Part shown: one piece after another, positions 24,777 through 33,285 of the stretch
How the letters are laid out: every line of letters starts with the position of its first letter
Position numbering within the stretch: position 1 is the first letter of the stretch
DNA from: Candidatus Oscillibacter excrementigallinarum
Lineage (GTDB): Bacteria; Bacillota; Clostridia; Oscillospirales; Oscillospiraceae
Assembly (NCBI GenBank): GCA_019118245.1
Contig: DWZJ01000006.1
Location: 1 to 54,404 of the forward strand
Direction of reading: 5' to 3'
DNA length: 54,404 nucleotides
Position numbers and translations under genes: made by a program
The notes under the pieces: generated by a model
The model's database searches: none
Seen by the model: the letters and a program-made list of their open reading frames with translations, nothing else
Told to the model about the DNA's origin: nothing

Positions 24777-26621
24777 TCATCCCACGTGATAGCGCAGCAT
24801 CCACGCGTTGAGCTGGATCCAGTAGGCGACCAGCTGGGGGCCGGCCATCAGCTGGCCGAACCAGGGGCGGCCGTAGTCCTTGGGAGCGGCGAGAAACCGC
24901 TCGGCCTTGCCCCGGTCCAGAAAGCGGCGGACGGGGGCCGCCGGGGCCTCCAGGATCTCCCGGAAGCGCTGGTACAGCAGGGCTTCGTACTGAGGGGCGT
25001 AGGGCTTGGGATAGGGGCTCTTCTTCCGGTACAGAAGCTGCGGCGGCAGAAGGTCCCGGCAGGCGTCCCGCAGCAGGGCTTTTTCCAGACCGTCCCGGTA
25101 CTTCATCCGCCAGGGCACGTTGTAGAGGTACTCCACCAGCCGGTGGTCCGCGAAGGGGACCCGGGCCTCCAGGCCGCAGGACATACTGGCCCGGTCCATC
25201 CGGTCCAGCAGCGTCTGCATGAACCAGCGGAGGTTGAGATAGCTGACCTCCCGCCGGCGGCGGTCGTCCCCGGTCTCCCCGGGAAGGGCCGGGACCTCCT
25301 TCAGCGCGTCCGCGTAGCGCTGGCGGACATAGTCCTCCAGGTCCAGAGCACGGATGGCCTCCTCTGACAGCAGGGCCGTCCTGGCGGAGAGGTCGGCGGA
25401 CCAGGGGAAGCCGTCGGCGTGGAACAGGTCGTCCCGATAGAACCAGGGATAGCCGCCGAAGATCTCGTCCGCGCACTCGCCTGTCAGGGCCACCTTGTTG
25501 CGCTGCTTCACCTGGCCGCAGAAGTACATCAGGGAGGTGTCCACATCCGTCATGCCCGGCAGGTCCTTCACCGCCACCGCCGCCGGCAGCAGGTCCGCCG
25601 GGGTGGACTCGTCACACATCAGATAGGTGTGCCGGAGGGGATAGAGGGAGAGCACCTGGTCCACATAGGGCCGGTCCTGGGTGGGCTGGAAGGCGTTGGA
25701 CTGAAAATACGCGGCGTTATGGGTGAAGTCAAAGGAGAAGGTATTGAGGGTCTTTCCCTCCCGTGCCAGGACGCCCGCGGCCAGGGCGGTGACCACGCTG
25801 GAGTCCACCCCGCCGGAGAGAAAGCTGCACACCGGCACGTCGGACACCATCTGACGCTCCACGGCGTCCCGCAGCAGCCAGGAGACCTTCTCCACCGTCT
25901 CCGGATAGCTGTCCGTATGGGGGCGGGCCTCCAAAGCCCAGTAGGGGACCTCCCGGAAGCCTTCCCGGTCAAAGACCGCGAGATGCCCGGGCCGCACCTC
26001 CCGGATCCCCTTGAACACCCCGCAGCCGGGCGCCCTGGCCGGGCCGATGCCCAGGAGCTCCCGGAAGCTGTCCAGGTCCGCCTCCGCCGGGACCTGGGGG
26101 TGGCAGAACAGCGCCTTGGGCTCGGAGCCGAACACCAGGACGCCGTCCCGGACCGTGTAAAACAGGGGCTTGACGCCCAGGCGGTCCCGACAGAGGATGA
26201 GCCGCTCCGCCTCCGCATCCCAGATGGCAACGGCAAAGATGCCGTTCAGCTTTTCCGCAAAGTCCAGGCCGTACGCCATGTAGGCATAGAGAATGGCCTC
26301 CGTGTCGCAGGTGGTGGCAAAGCGGTACCCCCGCCCCGTCAGGTCCGGAACCAGCTCGTCTGTGTTGTACACCTCACCGTTGTAGACGATGACACAGTCC
26401 CGGCCATCCCGGCTCCGCGCCATGGGCTGGGCGCCGCCGGCCAGATCCCGGATGGACAGCCGGGTGTGGGAGAGGCCCGCGCTCCGGTCCAGATATTCCC
26501 CGGTCTGGTCCCGGCCCCGGTGGGCCAGGGACTTCCGCATCTCCACCAGGACATCTGTCCAAAATTCCCGCCTTTGGAGAAGGTCCCCTTCAAGCTGACA
26601 AAAACCCGCAATTCCGCACAT
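24777..26621 (-). CDS. asnB: Asparagine synthase, glutamine-hydrolysing (AsnB)
   Basis: Makes asparagine from aspartate, ATP and glutamine. The 614-residue protein starts MCGIAGF with the nucleophilic Cys2 of the class II glutaminase domain, which reaches about residue 200 (LAHRGRDQ, YNGEVYN motifs). The synthetase domain carries the ATP-pyrophosphatase loop SGGVDSS at 269-275 and GECADEIFGGY. The start is fixed by Cys2, because a catalytic Cys must follow the initiator Met, and by a GAGGTG RBS; the open frame upstream to 26798 is not coding. A possible attenuator precedes the gene. Confidence 0.95.
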   Translation of the reverse strand: MCGIAGFCQLEGDLLQRREFWTDVLVEMRKSLAHRGRDQTGEYLDRSAGLSHTRLSIRDLAGGAQPMARSRDGRDCVIVYNGEVYNTDELVPDLTGRGYRFATTCDTEAILYAYMAYGLDFAEKLNGIFAVAIWDAEAERLILCRDRLGVKPLFYTVRDGVLVFGSEPKALFCHPQVPAEADLDSFRELLGIGPARAPGCGVFKGIREVRPGHLAVFDREGFREVPYWALEARPHTDSYPETVEKVSWLLRDAVERQMVSDVPVCSFLSGGVDSSVVTALAAGVLAREGKTLNTFSFDFTHNAAYFQSNAFQPTQDRPYVDQVLSLYPLRHTYLMCDESTPADLLPAAVAVKDLPGMTDVDTSLMYFCGQVKQRNKVALTGECADEIFGGYPWFYRDDLFHADGFPWSADLSARTALLSEEAIRALDLEDYVRQRYADALKEVPALPGETGDDRRRREVSYLNLRWFMQTLLDRMDRASMSCGLEARVPFADHRLVEYLYNVPWRMKYRDGLEKALLRDACRDLLPPQLLYRKKSPYPKPYAPQYEALLYQRFREILEAPAAPVRRFLDRGKAERFLAAPKDYGRPWFGQLMAGPQLVAYWIQLNAWMLRYHVG

Positions 26622-26636
26622 GAAAAACACCTCGAC

Positions 26637-26666
26637 AAAAAAAGAATGGCCGCCGAACCCGGCGGC
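26637..26666 (-). terminator. Possible attenuator in the asnB leader
   Basis: GCCGCC-gggttc-GGCGGC followed by CATTCTTTTTTT on the minus strand gives a terminator-like hairpin only about 16 bases upstream of the asnB start. No other minus-strand gene lies upstream to need a terminator. No T-box core motif was seen. Confidence 0.5.
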
Positions 26667-26816
26667 GCCCTTGCCAATACAGTCTATGCGGCCCGGCGCC
26701 ATTTGTGTCCCCCCACTGCCGGCCGCGGAGGGGCACACGGGAAGGACGCCTGCCGGTCCGGGGCAGAGGTGAGAAACAAACAGAGAATTTTCATGCATCT
26801 TTGTAGCCTCTGTCTC

Positions 26817-26845
26817 TTGATTTGCAGGAGGATGTCATGTATAAT
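26817..26845 (+). promoter_or_regulatory. putP promoter
   Basis: TTGATT (26817-26822), 17-base spacer, perfect TATAAT (26840-26845), 41 bases before the start codon. Confidence 0.82.
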
Positions 26846-26886
26846 ATTGCATATTTTTGCGTGGAGAATGGAGGTTCGGAGGGATC

Positions 26887-28440
26887 ATGGGAGATTCACT
26901 GCAGATCATGGTGGTCATGATCGCGTATATGCTGGTGGTGATCGGCATCGGCGTGGCCTTTGCGCGTCGGGCCAACCAGAGCTCTGAGGACTATTTCCTG
27001 GGCGGGCGGACCCTGGGGCCCTGGGTCACGGCCATGAGCGCGGAGGCGTCGGATATGTCCGGCTGGCTGCTGATGGGCCTGCCCGGCGTGGCCTACTGGT
27101 GCGGCATCTCGGACGCGGCCTGGACGGCCATCGGCCTGGCGGCGGGCACCTATATCAACTGGCTCATCACATCCAGGCGGCTTCGCCGGTACAGCGAGAA
27201 AGCGGGGAACGCCATCACCCTGCCGGAGTTCTTCTCCAACCGGTTCCATGAGCAGGGCAAGGTCATCATGACCATCGCAGCCCTGTTCATCCTGATCTTC
27301 TTCACGGTGTACGCGGCCAGCTGCCTGGTGACCTGCGGCAAGCTGTTCTCCACCCTGTTTGGGCTTGGCTATGTGCCCATGATGATCGTGGGCGCGGTCT
27401 TTGTGCTGGTCTACACCATCATCGGCGGCTTCCTGGCGGAGAGCGCCTCGGACTTCATGCAGGCGGTGGTGATGATCGTGGCGCTGCTGGTGATCGTCCT
27501 CACCGGCACCGCAGCGGCGGGCGGCCTGGACGCGGTGCTCGACAACGCCAGATCCATTCCCGGCTTCCTGGACTTCTTCGGCATCGCCACGCCGGTAACG
27601 GTGGACGGGGTGCAGCAGGCGGTGAACGGCGTGCCCCAGTTCGGCGAGGCGGGCAGCTACGGCTTTTTGAGCATCGTCTCCACCCTGGCCTGGGGCCTGG
27701 GCTATTTTGGGATGCCCCAGGTGCTGCTGCGGTTCATGGCCATCCGGCATGAGAGGGAGCTGACCGCCTCCCGCCGCATCGCCACCGTGTGGGTGCTCAT
27801 CTCCCTCGCCGTGGCGGTATTCATCGGCCTGGTGGGCCGGACGCTGTTCCCCACGGCGCTGACCACGGCTTCTGACGCGGAGAACGTGTTCATCCTGCTC
27901 TCCACCAGCCTGCTGCCGCCGGTGCTGGCGGGATTGGTGATGGCCGGCATCCTAGCCGCCACCATCAGCTCCTCGGACTCCTATCTGCTGATCGCGGCCT
28001 CCGCCTTCTCCAAGAACATCTACCAGGGCCTCTTCCACCGGAAGGCCACCGACAAGCAGGTGCTTCTGGTCTCCCGGCTGACACTGCTGGCCGTCACGGC
28101 GGTGGCCATCGTCATCGCTCTGGATGAGAACAGCGTCATCTTCACCATCGTCAGCTTTGCCTGGGCAGGCTTCGGCGCCACCTTCGGGCCTCTGATGCTG
28201 CTGAGCCTGTTCTGGAAGCGGATCAACCGGGCCGGGGCCATCGCCGGCATGCTCGGCGGCGGCGTCATGGTGTTCGTCTGGAACCTGCTGGTGCGGCCTC
28301 TGGGCGGCATGTGGGATATTTACGAACTGCTGCCCGCCTTCCTGTTTTCCTGCCTGTGCATCGTGGTGACGAGCCTGCTGACGGCACCGCCCTCCCAGGA
28401 GATCCAGCGGGAGTTCGACGAGGTGCGCGCCGGCATCTGA
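26887..28440 (+). CDS. putP: Sodium/proline symporter (PutP)
   Basis: SSS-family membrane transporter of 517 residues with about 13 helices that couples Na+ entry to proline uptake. Family features include the N-terminal FLGGRTLGPWVTAMSAEASDMSGW segment (here in part), GYFGMPQVLLRFMA and AGILAATISSSDSYLL with the Na-site Ser pair. The ATG at 26887 has GGAGGG close upstream; an ATG at 26857 lies before that RBS. It is divergent from asnB and followed by a strong terminator. Proline rather than another solute is inferred from overall resemblance. Confidence 0.9.
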   Translation: MGDSLQIMVVMIAYMLVVIGIGVAFARRANQSSEDYFLGGRTLGPWVTAMSAEASDMSGWLLMGLPGVAYWCGISDAAWTAIGLAAGTYINWLITSRRLRRYSEKAGNAITLPEFFSNRFHEQGKVIMTIAALFILIFFTVYAASCLVTCGKLFSTLFGLGYVPMMIVGAVFVLVYTIIGGFLAESASDFMQAVVMIVALLVIVLTGTAAAGGLDAVLDNARSIPGFLDFFGIATPVTVDGVQQAVNGVPQFGEAGSYGFLSIVSTLAWGLGYFGMPQVLLRFMAIRHERELTASRRIATVWVLISLAVAVFIGLVGRTLFPTALTTASDAENVFILLSTSLLPPVLAGLVMAGILAATISSSDSYLLIAASAFSKNIYQGLFHRKATDKQVLLVSRLTLLAVTAVAIVIALDENSVIFTIVSFAWAGFGATFGPLMLLSLFWKRINRAGAIAGMLGGGVMVFVWNLLVRPLGGMWDIYELLPAFLFSCLCIVVTSLLTAPPSQEIQREFDEVRAGI

Positions 28441-28485
28441 GCCCCGCGGACAAGCGGAACAAAACGGCACATTTGATTTTGAACA

Positions 28486-28527
28486 CGGTACCGGGCGGGA
28501 GCTTCCCGCCCGGTACCGCGCGTTTTT
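28486..28527 (+). terminator. putP terminator
   Basis: A 15-bp stem CGGTACCGGGCGGGA / TCCCGCCCGGTACCG with a 3-base loop, followed by CGCG and TTTTT. Confidence 0.9.
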
Positions 28528-28604
28528 GGGGGATCTTGTTTGCCGGCGCCACCCAAAAACGACGATTTTTGGCGATTTTATGAGGGCTCTGTGCGGGGTG
28601 CATA

Positions 28605-28633
28605 TTGAAAAATCAGATCCGCTATTGTAAAAT
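28605..28633 (+). promoter_or_regulatory. Promoter of the LTA-synthase-like gene
   Basis: TTGAAA (28605-28610), 17 bases, TAAAAT (28628-28633). A 9-bp inverted repeat CCGCTATTG (28619-28627) / CAATAGCGG (28662-28670) has one arm in the spacer and the other ending directly at the ATG, suggesting operator or leader folding. Confidence 0.75.
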
Positions 28634-28670
28634 ATGCGTAAAATTTGTCGAACGGAAGTGTCAATAGCGG

Positions 28671-31247
28671 ATGAAAGAGATACGCAGCAAGCTGAAAACG
28701 GACTGGAAGGACAACTGGCGCGCCCTGGCTGTCTGCGGCATCCTCCCCCTGGTGCTGGAAGGGATGCTGCATCTGTTTGTCTATGGCGGATTCTCCGCGC
28801 GGATCATCTATCCGTGCATCTTTGCGCTGGCCGCCGGATGCCTGCTCTGGATCGTCAGCACCCTGTTCGAGGAGCGGGTCAACAGGATCGTGTTCCTGGC
28901 GCTGTCGTCCCTCATCACGGTGTATTTTGAGATCCAGCTGGTGTACAACTCCATCTTCGGGGAGTTCATGTCCTTCTGGCAGTTCAGCTTCGGCGCGGAG
29001 GCCGTGGCCAACTTCTGGCAGCAGATGCTCTACGGCATCTGGGAGGCGCTGCCCCAGATCCTGTTGCTGCTGCTGCCCCAGGCGGCGTTGTTCGTGCTGG
29101 TCCTCAGGGGCAAGTGGGGCCTGCGGTTCCCCAGGTGCCGGCGGCGGATGCACGTTGCCGCCGGAGCACTGCTGGTGGCCCTGCACCTGTGTGCGGTGGG
29201 CACCATGGCCTTGCAAAACGACAATGCCTTTTCCGTCTATCGGCTGTACCAGAACCCCAACACCGCCACGGAGATCAGCGTCCAGAACATCGGGCTCCTC
29301 TCCACGGCCCGGATGGAGTGCAAGTACATCCTCCTGGGGGAGACGGTCAGCAGCGTCTCGGCCAGCTACTATGCCGACGGAGAGAAGGTGGACATCGACC
29401 TGGCCGAGATGGGCGACAACAATATGCTGGCCATCGACTTCGACGCCCTGGCGGAGGAGACGGACGACGAGCAGCTGAAAAAGCTGGACCGCTACTTTGC
29501 CCAACAGGAGCCCACCCGGAAGAACCAGTACACGGGCATCTTCCAGGGCTACAACCTGATCACCATCTGCGCCGAGTCCTTCTCCCCCTACCTGATCGAC
29601 CCGGAGCGGACCCCGGCCCTCTATGAGCTGTCCACCAACGGGTTTGTGTTCAACAATTACTACGGCTCCTTCGGCAGCAACACCACCAACGGAGAGTACA
29701 CATTCTGCATGGGCCTGTATCCGGACCTGTCCCGGCAGAAGACCACGGCCAGCTTTTACGCCTCCCAGAACAACTATCTGCCCTTCTGCCTGGGCAACGC
29801 CTTCAAAAGCGCGGGGGCCGAGACCTGGGCCTATCACAACTACACAGGGGAGTACTATTCCCGCAGCGACACCCACCCCAACATGGGATACACGTTCCAA
29901 TCCGCCACGGATGGGCTGGACATCGAGCTGAACTGGCCCTCCTCCGATCTGGAGATGATGGAGCAGTCCGTGGACGACTACATCGACAGCGGCGAGCAGT
30001 TCTGCACCTACTACATGACCTTCAGCGGCCACTACCAGTACAACTGGGACAACCCCATGAGCGAAAAGAATCGGGATGTGGTGGAGGACCTGCCCTATTC
30101 AGAGACGGTGAAGGCCTACATTGCCTGCAACATGGAGCTGGAGTACGCCCTGGAATATCTGATGGACCGCCTGGAGGAGGCGGGCATCGCCGACAGGACG
30201 GCGATCGTCCTCACCAACGACCACTACCCCTACGGCCTGACGGAGGAGGAGTACAACGAGCTGGCTGGCCGGGAGGTGGACACCACCTTTGAGAAGTACA
30301 AAAACAGCTTCATCTGCTACGTCCCGGGCGTACAGATCCCTGTGGACACCTACTGCAGCACGGCGGACATCCTGCCCACCCTGCTGAACCTCTTCGGGTT
30401 CCCCTATGACTCCCGGCTCCTGGCCGGGAAGGACGTCCTCTCCGAGGACGCCAGCGGCTATGCGGTGCTCTCGGACCAGAGCTTCATCACGGCGGACTTC
30501 GCCTTCGACACGGCCACCGGCACCGCCGTGTATTTTGCGGAGGACCTGGACCGGGCGGCGGCGGACGCGCGGATCCTGGAGATCCAGGAGGAGATCGCGG
30601 ACAGATTCAGCGTGTCGGCGGATATGCTCTCCAGCGACTACTTCGCCCATGCCCTGCTGGGCAAGGAGGAGGGGGGCACCGCTGTCAAGAGCTATGACTT
30701 CACGGACATCACGGACGCGGTGGGCATGGGGGCCCTGGACTATGTGTATGGGAACGGGTATATGGACGCGGTCTCGGACACGGAGTTCGGCTTTGCGCTG
30801 CCCGCCACGTACGCGGAGTTCCTGAACGCCCTGTATGAGATCGACGGTGCGCCGGGGCCGGCCTCCGGCAGCACGGCGGCCGGCGGGGCGGAACCGTACG
30901 CCCCGGCCATCGCCTGGGCGGAGGAGAACGGGCTGATTGACCCCTCCGCCGGGACCGTGGACGCGTCCACGCCCCTGACCAGAAAGAACATCGCCGTGAC
31001 CCTCTACGCGTATGCCGGCTGCCGGGGCTTGAACACCTGGGTGAGCAGAAGCGGTCTGGCCCCGTATCTGGAGCAGTATCCCGACTTTACCCGGGAGGAG
31101 GCCAAGGCCATCTACTGGTGCTTTGACCGCGCGGTGCTCCGGGCTTCCGGCACGGTGGAGTCCGCCTTCGAGACCGCGGGCGGCGCCATGACCCGCAAGC
31201 TGGCCTTGATCTCCCTGTATAACTACCACCTCTATGTGCTCAGCTGA
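28671..31247 (+). CDS. LTA-synthase-like sulfatase-fold membrane protein with C-terminal SLH repeats
   Basis: A long protein of 858 residues. About five N-terminal transmembrane helices (residues 18-170) precede an extracellular sulfatase-fold domain (about 270-600). It carries ICAESFSPY (metal-site Glu), SNTTNGEYTF (catalytic-type Thr) and LTNDHYPYG (Asp-His metal ligands), as in lipoteichoic acid synthases that transfer glycerol phosphate. Residues about 672-858 look like three S-layer-homology repeats (YDFTDITD..YVYGNGYM; AIAWAEENGLIDP; REEAKAIYWCFDRAVLR). This anchoring module is not part of standard LtaS. The true polymer made is unknown. Confidence 0.82.
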   Translation: MKEIRSKLKTDWKDNWRALAVCGILPLVLEGMLHLFVYGGFSARIIYPCIFALAAGCLLWIVSTLFEERVNRIVFLALSSLITVYFEIQLVYNSIFGEFMSFWQFSFGAEAVANFWQQMLYGIWEALPQILLLLLPQAALFVLVLRGKWGLRFPRCRRRMHVAAGALLVALHLCAVGTMALQNDNAFSVYRLYQNPNTATEISVQNIGLLSTARMECKYILLGETVSSVSASYYADGEKVDIDLAEMGDNNMLAIDFDALAEETDDEQLKKLDRYFAQQEPTRKNQYTGIFQGYNLITICAESFSPYLIDPERTPALYELSTNGFVFNNYYGSFGSNTTNGEYTFCMGLYPDLSRQKTTASFYASQNNYLPFCLGNAFKSAGAETWAYHNYTGEYYSRSDTHPNMGYTFQSATDGLDIELNWPSSDLEMMEQSVDDYIDSGEQFCTYYMTFSGHYQYNWDNPMSEKNRDVVEDLPYSETVKAYIACNMELEYALEYLMDRLEEAGIADRTAIVLTNDHYPYGLTEEEYNELAGREVDTTFEKYKNSFICYVPGVQIPVDTYCSTADILPTLLNLFGFPYDSRLLAGKDVLSEDASGYAVLSDQSFITADFAFDTATGTAVYFAEDLDRAAADARILEIQEEIADRFSVSADMLSSDYFAHALLGKEEGGTAVKSYDFTDITDAVGMGALDYVYGNGYMDAVSDTEFGFALPATYAEFLNALYEIDGAPGPASGSTAAGGAEPYAPAIAWAEENGLIDPSAGTVDASTPLTRKNIAVTLYAYAGCRGLNTWVSRSGLAPYLEQYPDFTREEAKAIYWCFDRAVLRASGTVESAFETAGGAMTRKLALISLYNYHLYVLS

Positions 31248-31282
31248 AAGGACGCCGGGGGAAATGGCGGGCGCGTTGGGAG

Positions 31283-31312
31283 TTGACAGGTCCGGCGGGA
31301 AGCGTTCATAAT
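31283..31312 (+). promoter_or_regulatory. Promoter of the AraC-family gene
   Basis: Perfect TTGACA (31283-31288), an 18-base spacer and CATAAT (31307-31312). Expected transcript start is near 31319, so the 17-bp repeat at 31326-31342 lies in the 5' UTR. Confidence 0.75.
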
Positions 31313-31325
31313 AGAGAACGTAAAA

Positions 31326-31342
31326 ACCGGACTTTTTTGCGG
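31326..31342 (+). repeat. 17-bp inverted repeat, 5'-UTR arm
   Basis: ACCGGACTTTTTTGCGG is the exact reverse complement of 32276-32292, just behind the stop codon of the AraC-type gene. A partial direct copy, CCGGACTTTTT, occurs at 31377-31387. Confidence 0.9.
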
Positions 31343-31401
31343 GGTGCTCTGTCCCCGCGGAAAACCGTGCCGGGATCCGGACTTTTTGGTGGTGAGCGCA
31401 C

Positions 31402-32274
31402 ATGGGACCAGCGGAATTCAATCAGCAGAGGCCGATCTATACGGCCGGGGAGGCAGCGGAGCTGCTGCGGGACCAGCCCTATGCGGCCTACGTCTGCTAT
31501 TCGGACTGGGCCGGAGAGACCCACTCCACGCTGATGCACCGCCACGAGGACATTGCGGAGATCCTGCTGATCCTGAAGGGGCGGGGGCTCTATACCGTGG
31601 ACCTGCGGCGCTACGAGGTGGCGGCGGGGGACGTGATCCTGTGCAACAGCGGCGCGCTGCACGATGAGTTTCCCCAGGCCGGGGAGCCCTACCGCACCCT
31701 CTGCCTGGGGATCGGGGGCCTGGCGCTGCCGGACCTGCCCGCCGGCAGCTTTCTGGAGAGCCGGTTCAGCCCCATGTTCCACCGGCCGGAGCAGTTCGGG
31801 GACCTGATGCAGCTGTTCTGCCAGATGGACCGCTATGCGGCGGAGCGGGAGAGCGGCTATCAGATCCTGTGCCAGTATCTGATGCTGGCCGCCCTGGAGC
31901 TGGTGAAGCGGATGACCCGGGAGCGGAAAAACGTGCCGGACACGCCGGAGGACTCCATCTTCTGGCAGATCGCCAAGTACATCGATCTCCACTACGCGGA
32001 GGACGTGACCATCGAGCGGCTGGTGAAGGAATTCTACATCAGCCCGTATCACCTGTCCCATATGTTCAAGCAGAAGACGGGCTATTCCGTGAAGCAGTAT
32101 CTTCTGCGCCGCCGCCTGGGGGAGGCCCAGATCCGGCTGGCCATGACCCAGGACTCCGTGCAGACCATCGCCGAGGAGAGCGGGTTTGAGGACGCCAGCT
32201 ACTTCTCCCGGATCTTTTCCAAATACATCGGGCTCACGCCCACGGAATACCGAAAATACCGGACCACCACCTGA
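31402..32274 (+). CDS. AraC-family transcriptional regulator with cupin sensor domain
   Basis: The 290-residue protein has an N-terminal AraC-type cupin (HRHEDIAEILLILKGRGLYT; YEVAAGDVILCNSGALHDE) and a C-terminal double helix-turn-helix (IDLHYAEDVTIERLVKEFYIS; SVQTIAEESGFEDASYFSRIF). Such regulators usually bind a sugar or related small molecule and activate neighbouring genes. Its own transcript has a perfect 17-base match between its 5' and 3' untranslated regions. The next gene, a YczE-like membrane protein, has its own promoter. The start follows a GGTGGTGAG RBS. Effector unknown. Confidence 0.88.
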   Translation: MGPAEFNQQRPIYTAGEAAELLRDQPYAAYVCYSDWAGETHSTLMHRHEDIAEILLILKGRGLYTVDLRRYEVAAGDVILCNSGALHDEFPQAGEPYRTLCLGIGGLALPDLPAGSFLESRFSPMFHRPEQFGDLMQLFCQMDRYAAERESGYQILCQYLMLAALELVKRMTRERKNVPDTPEDSIFWQIAKYIDLHYAEDVTIERLVKEFYISPYHLSHMFKQKTGYSVKQYLLRRRLGEAQIRLAMTQDSVQTIAEESGFEDASYFSRIFSKYIGLTPTEYRKYRTTT

Positions 32275-32275
32275 A

Positions 32276-32292
32276 CCGCAAAAAAGTCCGGT
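32276..32292 (+). repeat. 17-bp inverted repeat, 3'-UTR arm
   Basis: CCGCAAAAAAGTCCGGT begins one base after the stop codon and precedes the terminator at 32303, so it is transcribed. Exact complement of 31326-31342. Confidence 0.9.
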
Positions 32293-32302
32293 CCTGACAG
32301 CA

Positions 32303-32337
32303 CCGCGCAGAGGGAGAAGCTCCCTCTGCGCAGTTTT
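32303..32337 (+). terminator. Terminator of the AraC-family gene
   Basis: Stem GCGCAGAGGGA / TCCCTCTGCGC (32305-32315 with 32321-32331), loop GAAGC, then AGTTTT. Confidence 0.85.
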
Positions 32338-32342
32338 GTCCC

Positions 32343-32371
32343 TTTCCAATCCGGCGGGACACGGCTATAAT
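32343..32371 (+). promoter_or_regulatory. Promoter of the YczE-like gene
   Basis: TTTCCA (32343-32348), 17 bases, perfect TATAAT (32366-32371), 39 bases before the ATG. Confidence 0.7.
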
Positions 32372-32410
32372 CGGGGCATCACAGGGGCACAGGCCCAAGG
32401 GAGGATCTCG

Positions 32411-33058
32411 ATGTTCAAAGAGCGGGCTGCGGCGCTGGGATGCCTGTGCGCCGGTTTTCTCTCCTCGGGGATCAGCTGTTCCCTGTACGTGTCCTGCGGC
32501 CTGGGGTCCGACGCCTTCAATGTGATGACTCAGGGCCTCTCCGACACCCTGGGCATCCAGACGGGGAACGCGTTCTACCTCATCCAGGGGGCCATGCTCC
32601 TGCTGGTGCTGGTACTGCGGCGGCGGGAGATCGGCCTTGGGACACTGTTCGGCACCTTCCTGATCGGAGCGGTCATGAACCTGTGGTCCGTGCTGCTGAC
32701 GCCGCTGCTGGCGTCGGCGGAGCTTGTTGTCCGCCTGTGCTGCGCCGCCGCCGCGCCGGTGTTCACCGGGCTCGGCATCTCGCTGGTGAAGAAGTCCGGC
32801 TTCGGCCTGACGCCCTGCGACATCCTGACGCTGATTTTCCACAGCTGGCTGCCCCGCCTGCAGTTCCGCACGGTGCGGATGCTGTATGACGGCGCCATGT
32901 TCCTGACGGGACTGCTGCTGGGCGGCACCATCGGCATCGGCACCATTTTCTCCGTGCTGCTGACCGGGCCCTGCATCCAGGCGGCGTCCGCCCTGCTGGA
33001 CAGGACCCCGCCGGCCGGGGCGCGGCCGCGGAGGATGCGGCGCAGCCCGGGCATTTGA
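32411..33058 (+). CDS. YczE/YyaS/YitT-family membrane protein
   Basis: Integral membrane protein of 215 residues with about five helices. The SLYVSCGLGSDAFNVMTQGLS segment and the LVKKSGFGLTPCDILTLIFH segment are typical of the YczE/YitT family. Function in the family is poorly defined; B. subtilis YczE influences bacillaene production. The ATG at 32411 has GGGAGGAT upstream; the longer frame overlaps the AraC-type gene. The short tail is Arg/Pro-rich and cytoplasmic by the positive-inside rule. Confidence 0.8.
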   Translation: MFKERAAALGCLCAGFLSSGISCSLYVSCGLGSDAFNVMTQGLSDTLGIQTGNAFYLIQGAMLLLVLVLRRREIGLGTLFGTFLIGAVMNLWSVLLTPLLASAELVVRLCCAAAAPVFTGLGISLVKKSGFGLTPCDILTLIFHSWLPRLQFRTVRMLYDGAMFLTGLLLGGTIGIGTIFSVLLTGPCIQAASALLDRTPPAGARPRRMRRSPGI

Positions 33059-33182
33059 TTTCCCTTGCTGACTCGTCTGCCGTCGGGACAGAGACGGCGG
33101 CGGATGACTTCTTTTCTCCTTTTGCGGCACCGTTCATGTGGACGGCGCCGCAATTTTTCTGTCCGAGCCGCCGGGCCTGAAG

Positions 33183-33227
33183 AAAAAACAACAGGATATG
33201 CCGGGCCATATCGGCCCGGCATATCCT
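33183..33227 (-). terminator. Terminator of the sugar ABC operon
   Basis: AGGATATGCCGGGCC (33193-33207) pairs with 33213-33227. On the minus strand it is followed by TGTTGTTTTTTCTT. It lies about 60 bases past the ATPase stop. Confidence 0.92.
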
Positions 33228-33285
33228 GACAGAGGTCCTCCGCGACTGCGGGGATTGAAAAGCGTGGTCTGCCCGCCCGGCGCGC

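Noticed and set aside
26622-26880. T-box leader upstream of asnB
   Set aside because: The AGGGTGGNACCGCG-like antiterminator core was not found on the minus strand; only a simple terminator-like hairpin is supported.
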